Shown here one piece after another: positions 13,329 through 22,689 of a stretch of DNA of 64,000 nt. The stretch is taken from assembly GCF_003255815.1 (NCBI RefSeq), contig NC_037674.1, forward strand, positions 16,885,615-16,949,614, written 5' to 3'. The position numbers and the translations under genes are program-made. The notes beneath the pieces were generated by a model. It was not told where the DNA came from. It was given only the letters and a program-made list of their open reading frames with translations, and did not search any database. Every line of letters begins with the position of its first letter. Positions within the stretch are counted from its first letter, which is position 1. This DNA is from Theropithecus gelada. Taxonomy: Eukaryota; Chordata; Mammalia; Primates; Cercopithecidae.

Positions 13329-16300
13329 GAGACGGAGTCTCGCTCTGTCGCCCAGGCTGGAGTGCTGTGGCCGGGTCTCAGCTCACTGCAAGCTCCGCCT
13401 TCCGGGTTCCCGCCATTCTCCTGCCTCAGCCTCCCGAGTAGCTGGGACTACAGGCGCCCGCCACCTCGCCCGGCTAGTTTTTTGTATTTTTTTAGTAGAG
13501 ACGGGGTTTCACCGTGTTAGCCAGGATGGTCTCGATCTCCTGACCTCGTGATCCGCCCGTCTCGGCCTCCCAAAGTGCTGGGATTACAGGCTTGAGCCAC
13601 CGCGCCCGGCCTATATATATATTTTTAAAGAGATAGGGTCTTGCTCTGTTATCCATGCTGGAGTGCAGTAGCACAACTGTAGCTCACCACAGCCTCAAAC
13701 TCCTGGGCTCAAGCAATCCTCCTGCCTCAGCCTCCCAAGTAACTGGGGCTACAGGCATGCGCCACCACACCTGGCTAATTTTTTTTTTTTTTTTTTTTGA
13801 GATCGAGTCTTGCTCTGTCACCCAGGTTGGAGTACAGTGGCACGATCTTGGCCCACTGCAACTTCCACCTCCCGGGTTCAAGTGATTCTCCTGCCTCAGC
13901 CTCCCGAGTAGCTGGGACTACAGGCACATGCCACCACACCCAGCTAACTTTTGAAGTTTTAGTAGAGACAGGGTTTTACTATGCTGGCCAGGATAGTCTC
14001 AATCTCTTGATCTTTTGATCTGCCCACCTCGGCCTCCCAAAGTGCTGGGATTACAGGCGTGAGCCTCCGTACCTGGCTGTAATTTATTATATCTTTATTT
14101 TTTGTAGAGATGGATTATCACGATGTTGCCCAAGCTGGTCTTGAACTCCTGGCCTCAAGTGATCCTCTAACCTCAACCTCCCAAAGTGCTGGGATTACAA
14201 TGCAAGGCACCATTCTGAGCCCTAACATGTATTATACTCTATAGAGGTGCTAGTATACAGAGGGTAACAAGATTGACTGAGTACCTGGTATTTTGGTGAA
14301 CAAACACTAGCAGGGAGGTATAGCATAGTATAGTATCACAGAGTAGAAGAGACTATAGATATACTGGAATATAGCTATAATAAAGCATCGTGTATACTAT
14401 ACCGGGATAGTACAGTTATACATAGCACAGTGGTTAAAAGCAGGGCCTCGGCCGGGCACGGTGGCTTATGCCTGTAATAGCATCACTTCAGGAGGCCAGG
14501 GCAGATGGGTCGCTTGAGGTCAGGAGTTCAAAACCAGTCTGGCCAATATGGTGAAACCTGTCTCTACTAAAAATACCAAAAAATTAGCTGGGTGTGGTGG
14601 TGCACATCTGTAATACCAGCTACTCAGGAGACTGAAGCAGGAGAATTGCTTGAACTCAGGGGGCAGAGGTTGCAGTGAGCTGAGATCGTCCCACTGCACT
14701 CCAGCGTGGGCAACAGAGGGAGACTCCATCTCAAAACAACAACAACAACAACAAACACAGGGCCTATGAGACCAGATAGACCTGGGTTTAAATCCTATGC
14801 TCCTTATCAGCTATGTGACCTGGGTAAAATTTCTTTGAAATTTTAGGCCTCAGTTTTTTTTCGTAAGTAAAATGGGGTTAATACCACCTACCTCAAAGGA
14901 CAAGTTTAAGGACAGAACAGAATAACATGTTAAAGGCCAGGCACGGTGGCTGATGCCTGTAATCCCAGCACTTTGGTAGGCTTGGGTGGGTAAATCACTT
15001 GACACCAGGAGTTTGAAACTATCCTGGCCAACATGGTGAGACCCCATCTCTACTAAAAATAAAAAAATTAGCCGAGCATGGTGATACACACCTCTAATCC
15101 TAGCTGTTGAAAAGGCTGAGGCGGCCGGGCGCGGTGGCTCAAGCCTGTAATCCCAGCACTTTGGGAGACCGTGATGGGCGGATCACGAGGTCAGGAGATC
15201 GAGACCATCCTGGCTAACACGGTGAAACCCCGTCTCTACTAAGAAATACAAAAAAAAAAATAGCCGGGCGAGGTGGCGGGCGCCTGTAGTCCCAGCTACT
15301 CGGGAGGCTGAGGCCGGAGAATGGCGTGAACCCGGGAGGCGGAGCTTGCAGTGAGCTGAGATCCGGCCACTGCACTCCAGCCTGGGCTACAGAGCGAGGC
15401 TCCGTCTCAAAAAAAAAAAAAAAGAAAAGGCTGAGGCACAAGAATCACTTGATTGAACCTGAGAGGCAGAGGTTGCAGTGAGCTGAGATAGTGCCACTGC
15501 ACTCCAGCCTGGGTGACAGAGTGAGACTCTGAAAAAAAAAAAAGCAACAAAAACCAGCCTGTGCAATATAGTGAGACCTCATCTCTACAAAAACCTTAAA
15601 AAAAATTAGCTGGGGGCCAGGCATGGTGGCTCTCGCCTGTAATCCCAACACTTTGGGAGGCACTTTGATCCACCTGAGGTCAAGAGTTCGAGACCAGCCT
15701 GGCCAACACAGGGAAACCCCGTCTCTATTAAAAATACAAAAAATTAGTCAGGCATGGTGGTGGTCGCCTGTAATCCCAGCTACTTCGGAGGCTGAGACAG
15801 GAGAATCGCTTGAACCTGGGAGGCAGAGGTTGCAATGAACAGAGATTGTGCCATTGCACTCCAGCCTGGGCAAGAAGAGCTAAAATCTGTCTAAAAAAAA
15901 AAAGGCTGGGCACAGTGGCACACGTCTGTAATCCCAGCACTTTGGGAGGCCAAGGCGAGTGGGTCACCTGAGGTCAGGAGTTTGACACCAGCCTGGCCAA
16001 CATGGTGAAACCCCGTCTCTACTAAAAATACAAAAATTAGTTGGGCGTGGTGGTGGGTGCCTGTAATCCCAGATACTCACGATGCTGAGGCAGGAGAATC
16101 ACTTGAACCCAGGAGGCAGAGGTTGCAGTGAGCCTAGATTGTGCCATTGCACTCCAACCTGGGCAACAAGAGTGAAAACTCCATCTCAAAAAAAAAAATT
16201 TTTTTAATTAAAAAAAAAAAAAAAAATGGCTGGGCATGGTGGCTCATGCCTGTAATCCCAGAACTTTGGAAGGCCAAGGTGGGTGGATCACCTGAGGTGG

Positions 16301-19211
16301 GGAGTTCAAGACCAGCCTGACCAACATAGAGAAGCCCCACCTCTACTAAAAATACGAAAAGTCAGCCAGGTGTGGTGGCAAATGCCTGTAATCCCAGCTA
16401 CTCGAGGGGCTGAGGTAGGAGAATCTCTTGAACCTGGGAGGCAGAGGTTGTGGTGAGGCGAGATCACACCACTGCACTTCAGCCTGGGCAACAAGAGTGA
16501 AACTCTGTCTCAAAAAAAAAATTAGCTGGGTGTGGTGGTGTGCGCCTGTAGTCCCAGCTACACGGGAGGCTGAAGTAGGAGGACTGCTTGAGCCCTGGAG
16601 GTGGAGGTTGCAGTGAGCCGAGATCATGCTACTGCACTCCAGCCCGGGTGACAGAGCAAGACCATCTCAAAAAAAAAAAAAAAAAAAGCATTCAAGTACT
16701 CAGCACAGTGCCCAGAACTCACAGTAAGCCTTGCTCAATAAGTGGTATTCCCCTCCTAGCCTGGTCTCAGCACGAAAGTCAGGCACCCATACCAAGCTGG
16801 GCCAGCAACCGCTGCTGTTCCTGCAGGATCTCCTTAGGAGCCATGGCCTGCAGTCTTGCTATGTTCTCTTCATGGATAGTCTGGGCTTCCTGCTCAGCTT
16901 CTTGATCCCTGAGCCCCTTCCCTGTGACCAGATTGGGTCCCTGAAAGCTGTGGCTGCTCCCAGGAAGCTGGCAGCCCTGGTCCCTAGGAGTGGGTGTCTC
17001 ACAGGTCACGGCACCTGGAAGAAAGGTATGATCATGTTCATTGCTCTGTCCTCCATGGCTCTAACTGGGTTTTCTGGCCTTCTTCTATAAGCCTAGTAGC
17101 CCTGGAGACAGGTATAGACCCAAGCTTTCCTCAGACAGAGTGGAGAGACCCCACTGGGTCTGGCACAGGGACTCCAGGTGGCTGCTCCACTCACCGCTTC
17201 CCTAGTACTTACACGAAAAGGTTTTCCTCAGAAACACCCTAATTTCTGACTCTTCTCTTGGATATCTAGGCAGCCATCTGTAGCCAGGGGCCTGCTCCCA
17301 GCTGTTCAGCTAATAATTTGCATCATTAAAGGAATCTTGGCCAACACATTCATTTTACAGTCTCTGCCAGACACTTCTGCCCTATTCCCTTTCTCTTAGG
17401 ATTGCATAATGGCCTGCCCCACTCCCAGCACCTGAGACCCAGATATGGACCCAAGTCTCCCATACCTAGTATTCTCAGACTACTTGAGATGGCTCAAATG
17501 CACCTCCCATTTGAGGCAGGAAGATATGTCTTCAAAAATGACCCCATGACTGTGTCTTTTAAAAAGGCCAAGCCCAATCCTCTTCAACCCCAGCTCACCC
17601 TCTGGTGGGCCCAGGTTGGGCACAACTTCCCCAGCTGATGGGACCCTGGCTTCAGCTATCCTCCTTGCTGCAATTTCCTGGGCAAAAATGCTTCTCTTAC
17701 CAGATGTTGCTGATTTCCCCTGCGGGGCAAAAAGAAAACCCAGGTTACTGATGCTCATTATCCCACTTTCCTCTCAACCTCTTTATATCAAGGCCTCTGG
17801 AACAAACAGATAAAAGAGGCTTTGCTCCATTTCCAGGGATCACAACCCTAGTTCTCAGAAAAAGGAGAGGTCTATAGGAATAAAGGTCTTAGAATCTCAC
17901 AGACTTGGGTTGAAGTTCTGGCTCTTCTACCTATTAGGTGTGTGGTGTTGGACAAGTTATTTATCTCTTTGGGGTCTCAGTTTCCTCATCTGAAAAATGG
18001 GAATAAGGAATCCTCATCCCCAAGGTATCATCATGATACCTGCCTTATAAGCGTGTTATGAAGATTAAAAGAAGTAATGGGTATGAAGTGCTTAGTATAG
18101 TCCTGCTTTGTAAATGAAATTGCTTATCATCACTAAACTACCTGCCTGAAGAAGATGCACTGTGAGACTCACCTGTCTGTCTCCTACGCACCACCTAAGC
18201 TTACCCTTCCCTACCTGTGTGTCCCGCGAGCGATGGAACACAGCGGGGAAAGCAACGCCACTGGGCATAGGCAGATTCACAGTCACTGAACTTGTATCTC
18301 GTTCCTGTAGCAACAAAGCACAAAGTTGTAAAGCACAATGGAGAGACTTCCCTAGGCTGGACCCTATCCTATTAGCCCAGTTCTGAACGATGAGAACCTC
18401 ACTCTGGGGGGTTATGGACCCTCCTCCCTTCAGGGCAGAGTGATTCTAACCCAGCCCCCAACCTGACCTCGGGGGGTAAAACTCTACCTTTCTGAAGCAC
18501 CGTCCACTCATAAGGCTCACCCGCCCCAAGCATCCTATATCCCTGTTGCCCTGGAACATCTTATCCTACTCAGCCCGAGTGAGACGCACAATAATCTTAG
18601 TCAAGACAGCAGTGATGTGCTGATCATGCCTCCTCAGCTTCTCTTCTGGGTCCTCATCCTCAGGCAGGGGGTGGCCAGGGCTGGACCTGGCTCTCTTCGG
18701 GGGAGAATGGACCAAAGCTGGGGGCAAATCTGGGAGATCTGAGAAAGAAAAGATCCCAAACATGAGTATATGCACATACTAAGAAGACTCTGCAGGCTAG
18801 GGAAGAAAGACAGCTGCCATGGGGCCCTGGCTCAAGCCGTGTCATCTTGGGTAAGATATTTAACCTCTTTGAGCCTCAGTTTCTTCCTATGTAAAATGGG
18901 GCTGAAGCAACAGAGGCTATGCAGTGTCTGAAATAATAATGATGTGCCTGAATCCAACCACATCATGAAGAGGAAGGGGCCCAAGGCTGTACCCTCTCTA
19001 CTTCTCAGCCTCATACCCCCGGGCACTCACTGTCCAACATCACCACATCCCGATGGTCCTGGAGCGGAGGCCGGTCTGAGTTGGCATCACTACCGCCCCT
19101 ATTTCCTTTCTTCACCAACTGCACCGCCGGGGCTGCACCAGCTGCGAGAAACTGACTCTGGAAGCGCAGCAGGTCCATCTCGGACTCCCCTGGCTTTGGT
19201 CGCGACAGCAT
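1579..19211 (-). CDS. RPAP1: RPAP1, RNA polymerase II-associated protein 1 (3' end outside window)
   Basis: The coding span has 21 exons on the minus strand, listed separately. All introns have GT-AG ends and the phases agree throughout, giving 1264 codons from ATG 19211-19209 to a CAG at 1581-1579. The protein matches human RPAP1 (1393 aa, from memory) almost residue for residue. Its last ~128 residues are not found in 1-1578, so they lie left of the window. Family knowledge: RPAP1 binds RNA polymerase II and helps chaperone-assisted assembly and nuclear import of the enzyme, and links Pol II with Mediator. Visible parts: the start M-L-S-R-P; an RPAP1_N-like helix-rich segment around residues 215-254 (exon 6); an RPAP1_C-like segment around 354-420 (exons 9-10); an acidic run near 497-510 (exon 12); then a long Leu-rich helical region. 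No stop or frameshift is seen. The gene diverges from TYRO3, with its promoter near 26.6 kb. Confidence 0.96.
2480..2880. mobile_element. Two MIR relics in RPAP1 intron 21
   Basis: About 2480-2690 is a plus-strand MIR with the core 'tctgagcctcagtttcctc' followed by 'aggataataatagtatct'. About 2700-2880 is a more diverged minus-strand MIR ('cttcactaatgaggtaatgg'). Confidence 0.75.
2926..3068 (-). CDS. RPAP1: RPAP1 exon 21 (residues 965-1011)
   Basis: 143 bp, acceptor gtctgcag, donor CC/gtaagt. Encodes [10 protein letters not shown] through V-F-R-L-E-L-L. Confidence 0.93.
3284..3436 (-). CDS. RPAP1: RPAP1 exon 20 (residues 914-964)
   Basis: 153 bp, phase 0, acceptor cctcag, donor GCG/gtgggt. 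Encodes [10 protein letters not shown] through A-L-A-Q-K-A. Confidence 0.93.
3577..3855 (-). mobile_element. Alu (S type) in RPAP1 intron 19
   Basis: Full reverse Alu with T tail at the left; left-arm lacks a few bases. Flanked on both sides by 'ccctcccactttct' (target-site duplication, 3568-3581 and about 3857-3870). Confidence 0.88.
3931..4126 (-). CDS. RPAP1: RPAP1 exon 19 (residues 848-913)
   Basis: 196 bp, acceptor cctacag, donor CAG/gtaagt. Encodes H-C-S-P-L-C-N-P through H-K-G-L-C-G-Q. Confidence 0.93.
4364..4473 (-). CDS. RPAP1: RPAP1 exon 18 (residues 812-847)
   Basis: 110 bp, acceptor tccaccag, donor AG/gtatgt. Encodes [12 protein letters not shown] through W-D-S-L. Confidence 0.93.
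4873..5074 (-). CDS. RPAP1: RPAP1 exon 17 (residues 744-811)
   Basis: 202 bp, acceptor ttttgtag, donor CAA/gtgagt. Encodes S-D-S-A-E-A-S through Y-Y-Q-A-W-S-Q-Q. Confidence 0.93.
5198..5356 (-). CDS. RPAP1: RPAP1 exon 16 (residues 691-743)
   Basis: 159 bp, acceptor ttccctag, donor AG/gtagtt. Encodes [10 protein letters not shown] through S-T-P-A-E-T-I. Confidence 0.93.
5570..5879 (-). mobile_element. Alu in RPAP1 intron 15
   Basis: Full-length reverse Alu flanked by 'ccaatgctttt' copies at about 5569 and 5878, a target-site duplication. Confidence 0.88.
6095..6252 (-). CDS. RPAP1: RPAP1 exon 15 (residues 639-690)
   Basis: 158 bp, acceptor atttccag, donor AG/gtgagg. Encodes L-S-S-F-D-L-R through G-G-D-L-Y. 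Preceded by an intron with three Alus. Confidence 0.93.
6465..7351 (-). mobile_element. Three tandem reverse Alus in RPAP1 intron 14
   Basis: About 6470-6750 (AluS), 6757-7045 (AluS) and 7055-7351 (AluJ), all on the minus strand, i.e. sense-oriented with respect to RPAP1. Confidence 0.88.
7679..7849 (-). CDS. RPAP1: RPAP1 exon 14 (residues 582-638)
   Basis: 171 bp, phase 0, acceptor tcccatag, donor CTG/gtgagc. Encodes V-L-E-C-P-R-L through N-I-A-A-R-L. Its polypyrimidine tract is the minisatellite just upstream. Confidence 0.94.
7854..7975. repeat. 18-bp minisatellite filling RPAP1 intron 13
   Basis: About 6.7 copies of an 18-bp unit, plus-strand purine-rich 'gaggagaaagggaggcag', with g/a variation at one position. 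It ends a few bases from the exon 14 acceptor, so on the transcript strand it is pyrimidine-rich and forms the polypyrimidine tract of that exon. Confidence 0.95.
8037..8171 (-). CDS. RPAP1: RPAP1 exon 13 (residues 537-581)
   Basis: 135 bp, phase 0, acceptor ctcccag, donor AGG/gtgaga. Encodes G-L-L-A-T-S through H-S-L-E-S-A-T-R. Followed by a 187 bp intron mostly made of an 18-bp minisatellite. Confidence 0.94.
8293..8472 (-). CDS. RPAP1: RPAP1 exon 12 (residues 477-536; acidic run)
   Basis: 180 bp, phase 0, acceptor ctggcag, donor AAA/gtaaag. Contains [14 protein letters not shown], encoded by a GAG/GAT triplet-like stretch, followed by a basic KAKRKSPEE patch. One Glu fewer than my memory of the human protein in the run after S-P. 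Confidence 0.94.
8728..8895 (-). CDS. RPAP1: RPAP1 exon 11 (residues 421-476)
   Basis: 168 bp, phase 0, acceptor tcccccag, donor GAG/gtacta. Encodes [10 protein letters not shown] and Leu-rich helices ending V-A-P-G-D-E. Confidence 0.94.
9102..9203 (-). CDS. RPAP1: RPAP1 exon 10 (residues 387-420; RPAP1_C-like segment, part 2)
   Basis: 102 bp, phase 0, acceptor gccccag, donor AGG/gtgagt. Encodes [14 protein letters not shown] through V-I-S-R. Confidence 0.94.
9210..9900. mobile_element. Diverged L2-like relic in RPAP1 intron 9
   Basis: Phrases such as 'aaagacaaagataaataagtg' and 'gagcagagggaagctgg' resemble L2 3' ends. Diverged; limits uncertain. Confidence 0.4.
9918..10208 (+). mobile_element. 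AluY-like copy in RPAP1 intron 9
   Basis: Forward Alu lacking the first bases, flanked by 'aagaaactgaatgc' and 'aagaaactgaacgc' (a target-site duplication with one change). Confidence 0.85.
10256..10559 (+). mobile_element. Young AluY with Old World monkey-type changes
   Basis: Near-consensus forward AluY with 'ctcaagcctg', 'gggcgaggtggcggg' and 'gagatccggccactgc'. The target-site duplication 'aagaaggtcaaag' is intact at both ends. Confidence 0.93.
10647..10745 (-). CDS. RPAP1: RPAP1 exon 9 (residues 354-386; RPAP1_C-like segment, part 1)
   Basis: 99 bp, phase 0, acceptor tattag, donor GAG/gtaagg. Encodes [13 protein letters not shown] and [15 protein letters not shown], the most conserved signature of the family. 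Confidence 0.94.
11042..11157 (-). CDS. RPAP1: RPAP1 exon 8 (residues 315-353)
   Basis: 116 bp, acceptor tccccag, donor GAG/gtgagg. Encodes [20 protein letters not shown], which leads into the RPAP1_C-like segment. Confidence 0.93.
11398..11471. repeat. Purine-rich (GGA/GAAA) tract in RPAP1 intron 7
   Basis: Roughly 70 nt of almost pure purine on the plus strand; pyrimidine-rich on the transcript strand. Confidence 0.8.
12201..12380 (-). CDS. RPAP1: RPAP1 exon 7 (residues 255-314)
   Basis: 180 bp, acceptor cctctag, donor G/gtttgc. Encodes D-P-S-L-V-A-F-L-R onward. Preceded by a 4.4 kb Alu-rich intron. The donor gtttgc is weak for a constitutive exon. Confidence 0.92.
12735..14215 (-). mobile_element. 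Nested Alu block in a (TA)n tract, RPAP1 intron 6
   Basis: A TA microsatellite is cut into three pieces (12740-12775, about 13290-13312, 13611-13622). Reverse Alus lie at about 12776-13070 (Y), 13071-13288 (S, 5' part missing) and 13313-13610 (young Y, Old World monkey type). An old AluJ (13622-13780 and 14078-14215) is split by an AluS at about 13781-14077. Confidence 0.85.
14440..14758 (+). mobile_element. Alu with (CAA)n tail
   Basis: Forward Alu flanked by 'cagggcct' copies, with the tail changed to a short CAA repeat. Confidence 0.87.
14937..15535 (+). mobile_element. Alu interrupted by a young AluY
   Basis: The host Alu is 14937-15122 plus 15424-15535. The inserted AluY is 15123-15423. 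A perfect 14-bp duplication 'gaaaaggctgaggc' lies at 15109-15122 and 15424-15437. Confidence 0.93.
15548..16687 (+). mobile_element. Old Alu carrying three inserted forward Alus
   Basis: Left host piece about 15548-15614, right host piece about 16511-16687, both ending/starting with 'aaaaaaattagctggg'. Between them sit three forward Alus at about 15617-15903, 15905-16206 and 16225-16515. Confidence 0.8.
16793..17014 (-). CDS. RPAP1: RPAP1 exon 6 (residues 181-254; RPAP1_N-like segment)
   Basis: 222 bp, acceptor cttccag, donor G/gtatgg. Contains the Gln/Glu-rich helix [19 protein letters not shown], characteristic of the RPAP1 N-terminal domain. Confidence 0.94.
17599..17719 (-). CDS. RPAP1: RPAP1 exon 5 (residues 141-180)
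   Basis: 121 bp, acceptor ccccgcag, donor G/gtgagc. Encodes [20 protein letters not shown], a conserved basic/helical motif of the N-terminal half. Confidence 0.93.
17890..18115 (+). mobile_element. MIR in RPAP1 intron 4
   Basis: Reads through the MIR core ('tctcagtttcctcatctgaaa') to 'gtgttatgaagattaaaag' and 'gtgcttagtatagtcctg'. Confidence 0.82.
18215..18304 (-). CDS. RPAP1: RPAP1 exon 4 (residues 111-140)
   Basis: 90 bp, phase 0 at both ends, acceptor tgctacag, donor CAG/gtaggg. Encodes E-R-D-T-S-S through S-R-D-T-Q. Confidence 0.93.
18590..18738 (-). CDS. RPAP1: RPAP1 exon 3 (residues 61-110)
   Basis: 149 bp, acceptor ctttctcag, donor ATT/gtgcgt (phase 0). Encodes a Pro-rich, basic/acidic linker ([16 protein letters not shown]) that reads directly from exon 2. 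Confidence 0.93.
18838..18945 (+). mobile_element. MIR fragment in RPAP1 intron 2
   Basis: Core only: 'cctctttgagcctcagtttc' and 'gtaaaatggggctgaag'. Confidence 0.78.
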
Positions 19212-19287
19212 CTTGCTGCTCCAGCTGCCTCCCTGCTACGACTCTCTCCAGCCGTGTCTCTGTGCGGGGATTCCCTCTTATTCATCC
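19031..19287 (-). CDS. RPAP1: RPAP1 exon 2: 5' UTR tail plus coding residues 1-60
   Basis: The coding part is 19211-19031. The donor is A/gtgagt (phase 1). The likely acceptor is a pyrimidine-rich tract ending TTAG at 19290-19288, giving about 76 nt of 5' UTR. The ATG has A at -3 and C at +4 (moderate context). Encoded start [11 protein letters not shown]. Confidence 0.85.
19112..19285 (-). promoter_or_regulatory. Upstream ORF overlapping the RPAP1 start
   Basis: If exon 2 starts at 19287, its first ATG (19285-19283, G at -3, A at +4) opens a 57-codon frame that overlaps the RPAP1 ATG in another frame and stops at 19112. Translation is not shown. Confidence 0.45.
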
Positions 19288-19677
19288 CTAAGAGCAACAA
19301 AGAATATGGGCCCTCTGCAACTGAACCCTGATTCTCTTTACTGGGCATCAGCGAAGATCTTCTTTATCCTTGGGTTCACATGAATTCATTCCTCCTCATT
19401 CATACCTTATTGCCATTCCGTCTTCAGCCCTCCCTGATGTCATCAGCCTAGCAACAACATTTATAGCCAACTTAGGTTGTTTACAATCTATGGGTGATAA
19501 AACTCTCAGGAACAACCAGCAGGAGACCTGAGGAAAATGTCATCAAGGGCCGGGCAGGTATGTGTCATAATGGGGGGTGATGATTCTGTATCAAACTGGA
19601 GAGAACATGCTTAGCCTAAAGGTATGCAAATTATTAAAAACCTTGGGCTGTAAACTATCAATGTAAAAAACATTTGT

Positions 19678-19967
19678 GGCCAGGCACAGTTGCTCACGCT
19701 TGTAATCCCAGCACTTTGTGAGGCCGAGGCGGGTGGGTCACCTGAGGCCAGGAGTTTGAGACCAGCCTGGTCAACATGGTGAAACTCCATCTCTACTGAA
19801 AATACAAAAAATTAGCTGGGAGTTGTGGTGGGCGCCCATAAGGCTGAGACAGGAGAATCACTTGAACCTGGGAGACGGAGGTTGCCGTGAGCCAAGATTG
19901 CACCATTGCACTCCAGCCTGGGCAACAAGAGTGAAACTCTGTCTCGGGAAAAAAAAAAAAAAAGTAT
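19678..19967 (+). mobile_element. Alu in RPAP1 intron 1
   Basis: Forward Alu with a short central deletion ('ggcgcccataaggctgag'). Confidence 0.87.
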
Positions 19968-20646
19968 GTCTATGCACTAGCAAAGAACATGCAGAAAATG
20001 GAATTAAGAAAACAACTGAATTTACGATAGCATCAAAAAGAATAAAATGCTTTAGAATAAATTTAACCAAAAAAGTATAAGACTTGTCCATTGAAAACTA
20101 TTGAATTAAAGAACTAAACAAATGGGGCCGGGCATAGTGACTTATGCCCGTAATCCCAGCACTTTGGGAGGCTGAGGCAGGAGGACTGCTTGAAGCCAGG
20201 AGTTCAAGATGAACCTGAGCAACAAAGCCAGACCATCATGTCTCTACAAAAACTAATAACAATAAGAATAAAGACCTAAACAAATGGAAAGACATCCCAT
20301 GTTCATGAATTAGAAGACTTAATACTCCCCAAATCTATAATTCAATATAATCTTTTTTTTTTTAAGGGACAGGATCGGCAGGGAACGGTGGTTCACGCCT
20401 GTAATCCCAGCACTTTGGGAGGCCAACGCAGGCAGATCATGAGGTCAGGAGATCGAGACCATCCTGACAGTGAAACCCCGTCTCTACTGAAAATACAAAA
20501 AATTAGCTGGGCCTGATGGCAGGCACCTGTAGTCCCAGCTACTTGGGCGGCTGAGGCAGGAGAATGGCGTGAACCCCGGAGGCGGAGCTTGCAGTGAGCC
20601 GAGATCGTGCCACACTCCAGTCTGGGCTAGAGCCAGACTCCATCTC

Positions 20647-20678
<32 letters not shown>

Positions 20679-20893
20679 ACAAACAAATCAGCAATCAAAT
20701 GTTTGTTTTGTATCATGATAAAATATGCACATTTCTATTTTTCTCTATATACTATAAATTTATATACTTTTTAAACTTGTGATTTGTTATGTTAGATTTA
20801 CAGATTTATATAGATAGTATGAACAGTTTCCATATATAGTCTTCACCCAGCTTCTCCAAAGGTTAAGACTTTACATAATCATGGCACAAAGGG

Positions 20894-20924
<31 letters not shown>

Positions 20925-22265
20925 CATAGAGACATTACACTTATTTGTCAATAAAAAGGAATGAAGTTCTAATGCACAAACATTGAAAACATTACACTAA
21001 GTGAAAGAAGCTAGATGACTCAGAAACATTTTATTTAGTGAAAAGAAAGAAAGAAGCTAGCCAGAAAGGGCCTCATATTGTATGATTCTGTTCATATGGA
21101 ATGTCCAAAATAGGCAAATCCATAGAGACAGAAAGTAGATTAGTAATTGCCAGGGGCCAGGAGAGCTGGAGGGAAATGGGAATGGACAGCTAATGGGTAT
21201 GGAGCGTCTTTTCGGAGTAATGAAAATGTTCAACCTTGTGAATATACTAAAATCCATGAATTGTAAACTTTATTTATTTATTGTGACAGGGTCTGGCTCT
21301 GTCACCCAGGATGGAGTGCAGTACCATGATCTTGGCTCACTGCAACCCCCACCTCCTGGGCTTAAGCCATCCTCCCACCGCAGTCTCCCAAAAAGCTAGG
21401 ACTACAGATGTACCACCACAGTCAGCTAATTTTTTTTTTTTTTTTTTTTTTTGAGAGACAGAGTTTTGCTCTTATTGCCCAGGCTGGAGTGCAATGGCAC
21501 GATCTTGGCCCACCGCAAACTCTGCCTCCCAGGTTCAAGCGATTCTCCTGCCTCAGCCTCCTGAGTAGCTGGGATTACAGGTGCCCACTACCACAGCTGG
21601 CTATTTTTTGCAGTTTTGCAGTAGAGATGGGGTTTTACCATGTTGGTCAGGCTGATCTCAAACTCCTGACCTCATGATCCACCCACCTTGGCCTCCCAAA
21701 GTGCTGGGATTACAGATGTGAGCCATTGCACCCTGCAATTTTTGTGTTTTTTATAGAGACACGGTTTCACCATGTTGTCCAGGATGGTCTCAATCTCTGG
21801 GCTCAAGACATCTGCCCACCTCGGGCTCCCAAAGTGCTGGGATTACAGGCCTGAGCCACTGCCCCAGCCTGTAAACTTTTAAAATGATGAATTCTGGCTA
21901 GGCTCAGTAGTTTACGTTGGTAATCCCAGCACTTTGGGAGGCTGAGGCAGGTGGATCATGAGGTCAGGCATTCAAGACCAGCCTGACCAACATGGTGAAA
22001 CTCCATCTCTACTAAAAATACAAAAAAAATTATCTGGGCGTGGTGGCACGTGCCTGTAATCCCAGCTACTCAGGAGGCTGAGGCAGGAGAATCACTTGAA
22101 CCTGGGAGGTAGAGGCTGCGTTAAGCCAAGATCGCACCACTGCACTCCAGCCTGGATGACAGAGTGAGACTCGTCTCAAAATAATAATAATAATAATAAT
22201 ATTAAAATGAAATGATGAATTCTGTGGTATATAAACTATATCTCAATTATAAAACAAAAAACACT
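19968..22265 (+). mobile_element. L1M relic broken up by Alus, RPAP1 intron 1
   Basis: L1 ORF2-like sequence at 19968-20125 and 20288-20350, then L1M 3' UTR-like sequence at 20690-21265, with short pieces at 21870-21892 and 22203-22265. Insertions: partial Alu 20126-20275 (duplication 'ctaaacaaatgg' at 20114 and 20276), AluY 20374-20690 with (TAAA)n tail, Alu 21268-21870 minus strand, itself split by an AluS at 21428-21737, and Alu 21893-22202 plus strand. Confidence 0.75.
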
Positions 22266-22324
22266 GGACTGGCCAAAGATGCCTGCAAGCTGGCTGGCTA
22301 GTTTTGGAACCCCTGAGCTACATG

Positions 22325-22590
22325 CTGGTAATAATAAAAACATTGTTATAGCTAACACTTATTGAGCACTTAGTATGCACCACATACTGTTCTCTAAGCA
22401 CTTTTTCCATATTCATTCATTTAATCCTCATAACAGCCTATGAGGTAGGTTACTACTATTATTCAAATTTTACAGCTGAGAAAAGAAGAGTGCTGAGAAG
22501 TTAAGTATTTGCCCAAGGTCTCAGTGTAAGTGCTAGGATTAGGATTCAATCCCAGTCAGTCCGTGCTCTTACTCACTATGTTCTACTGCC
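22325..22590 (-). mobile_element. Near full-length MIR (reverse)
   Basis: Reads 'taacacttattgagcactta', 'tttaatcctcataacag', 'agttaagtatttgcccaagg' and ends 'ctcactatgttctactgcct', the reverse complement of a MIR consensus. Confidence 0.85.
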
Positions 22591-22689
22591 TAGTGCTGTG
22601 GGTGCCTGGGTGTCCAGGAAGTCTGGAACAGTGAGGCAGATGGGGAAGAACTATAAAGAATCTCCTGAAGAGCAAAGGCTGGAACTACA

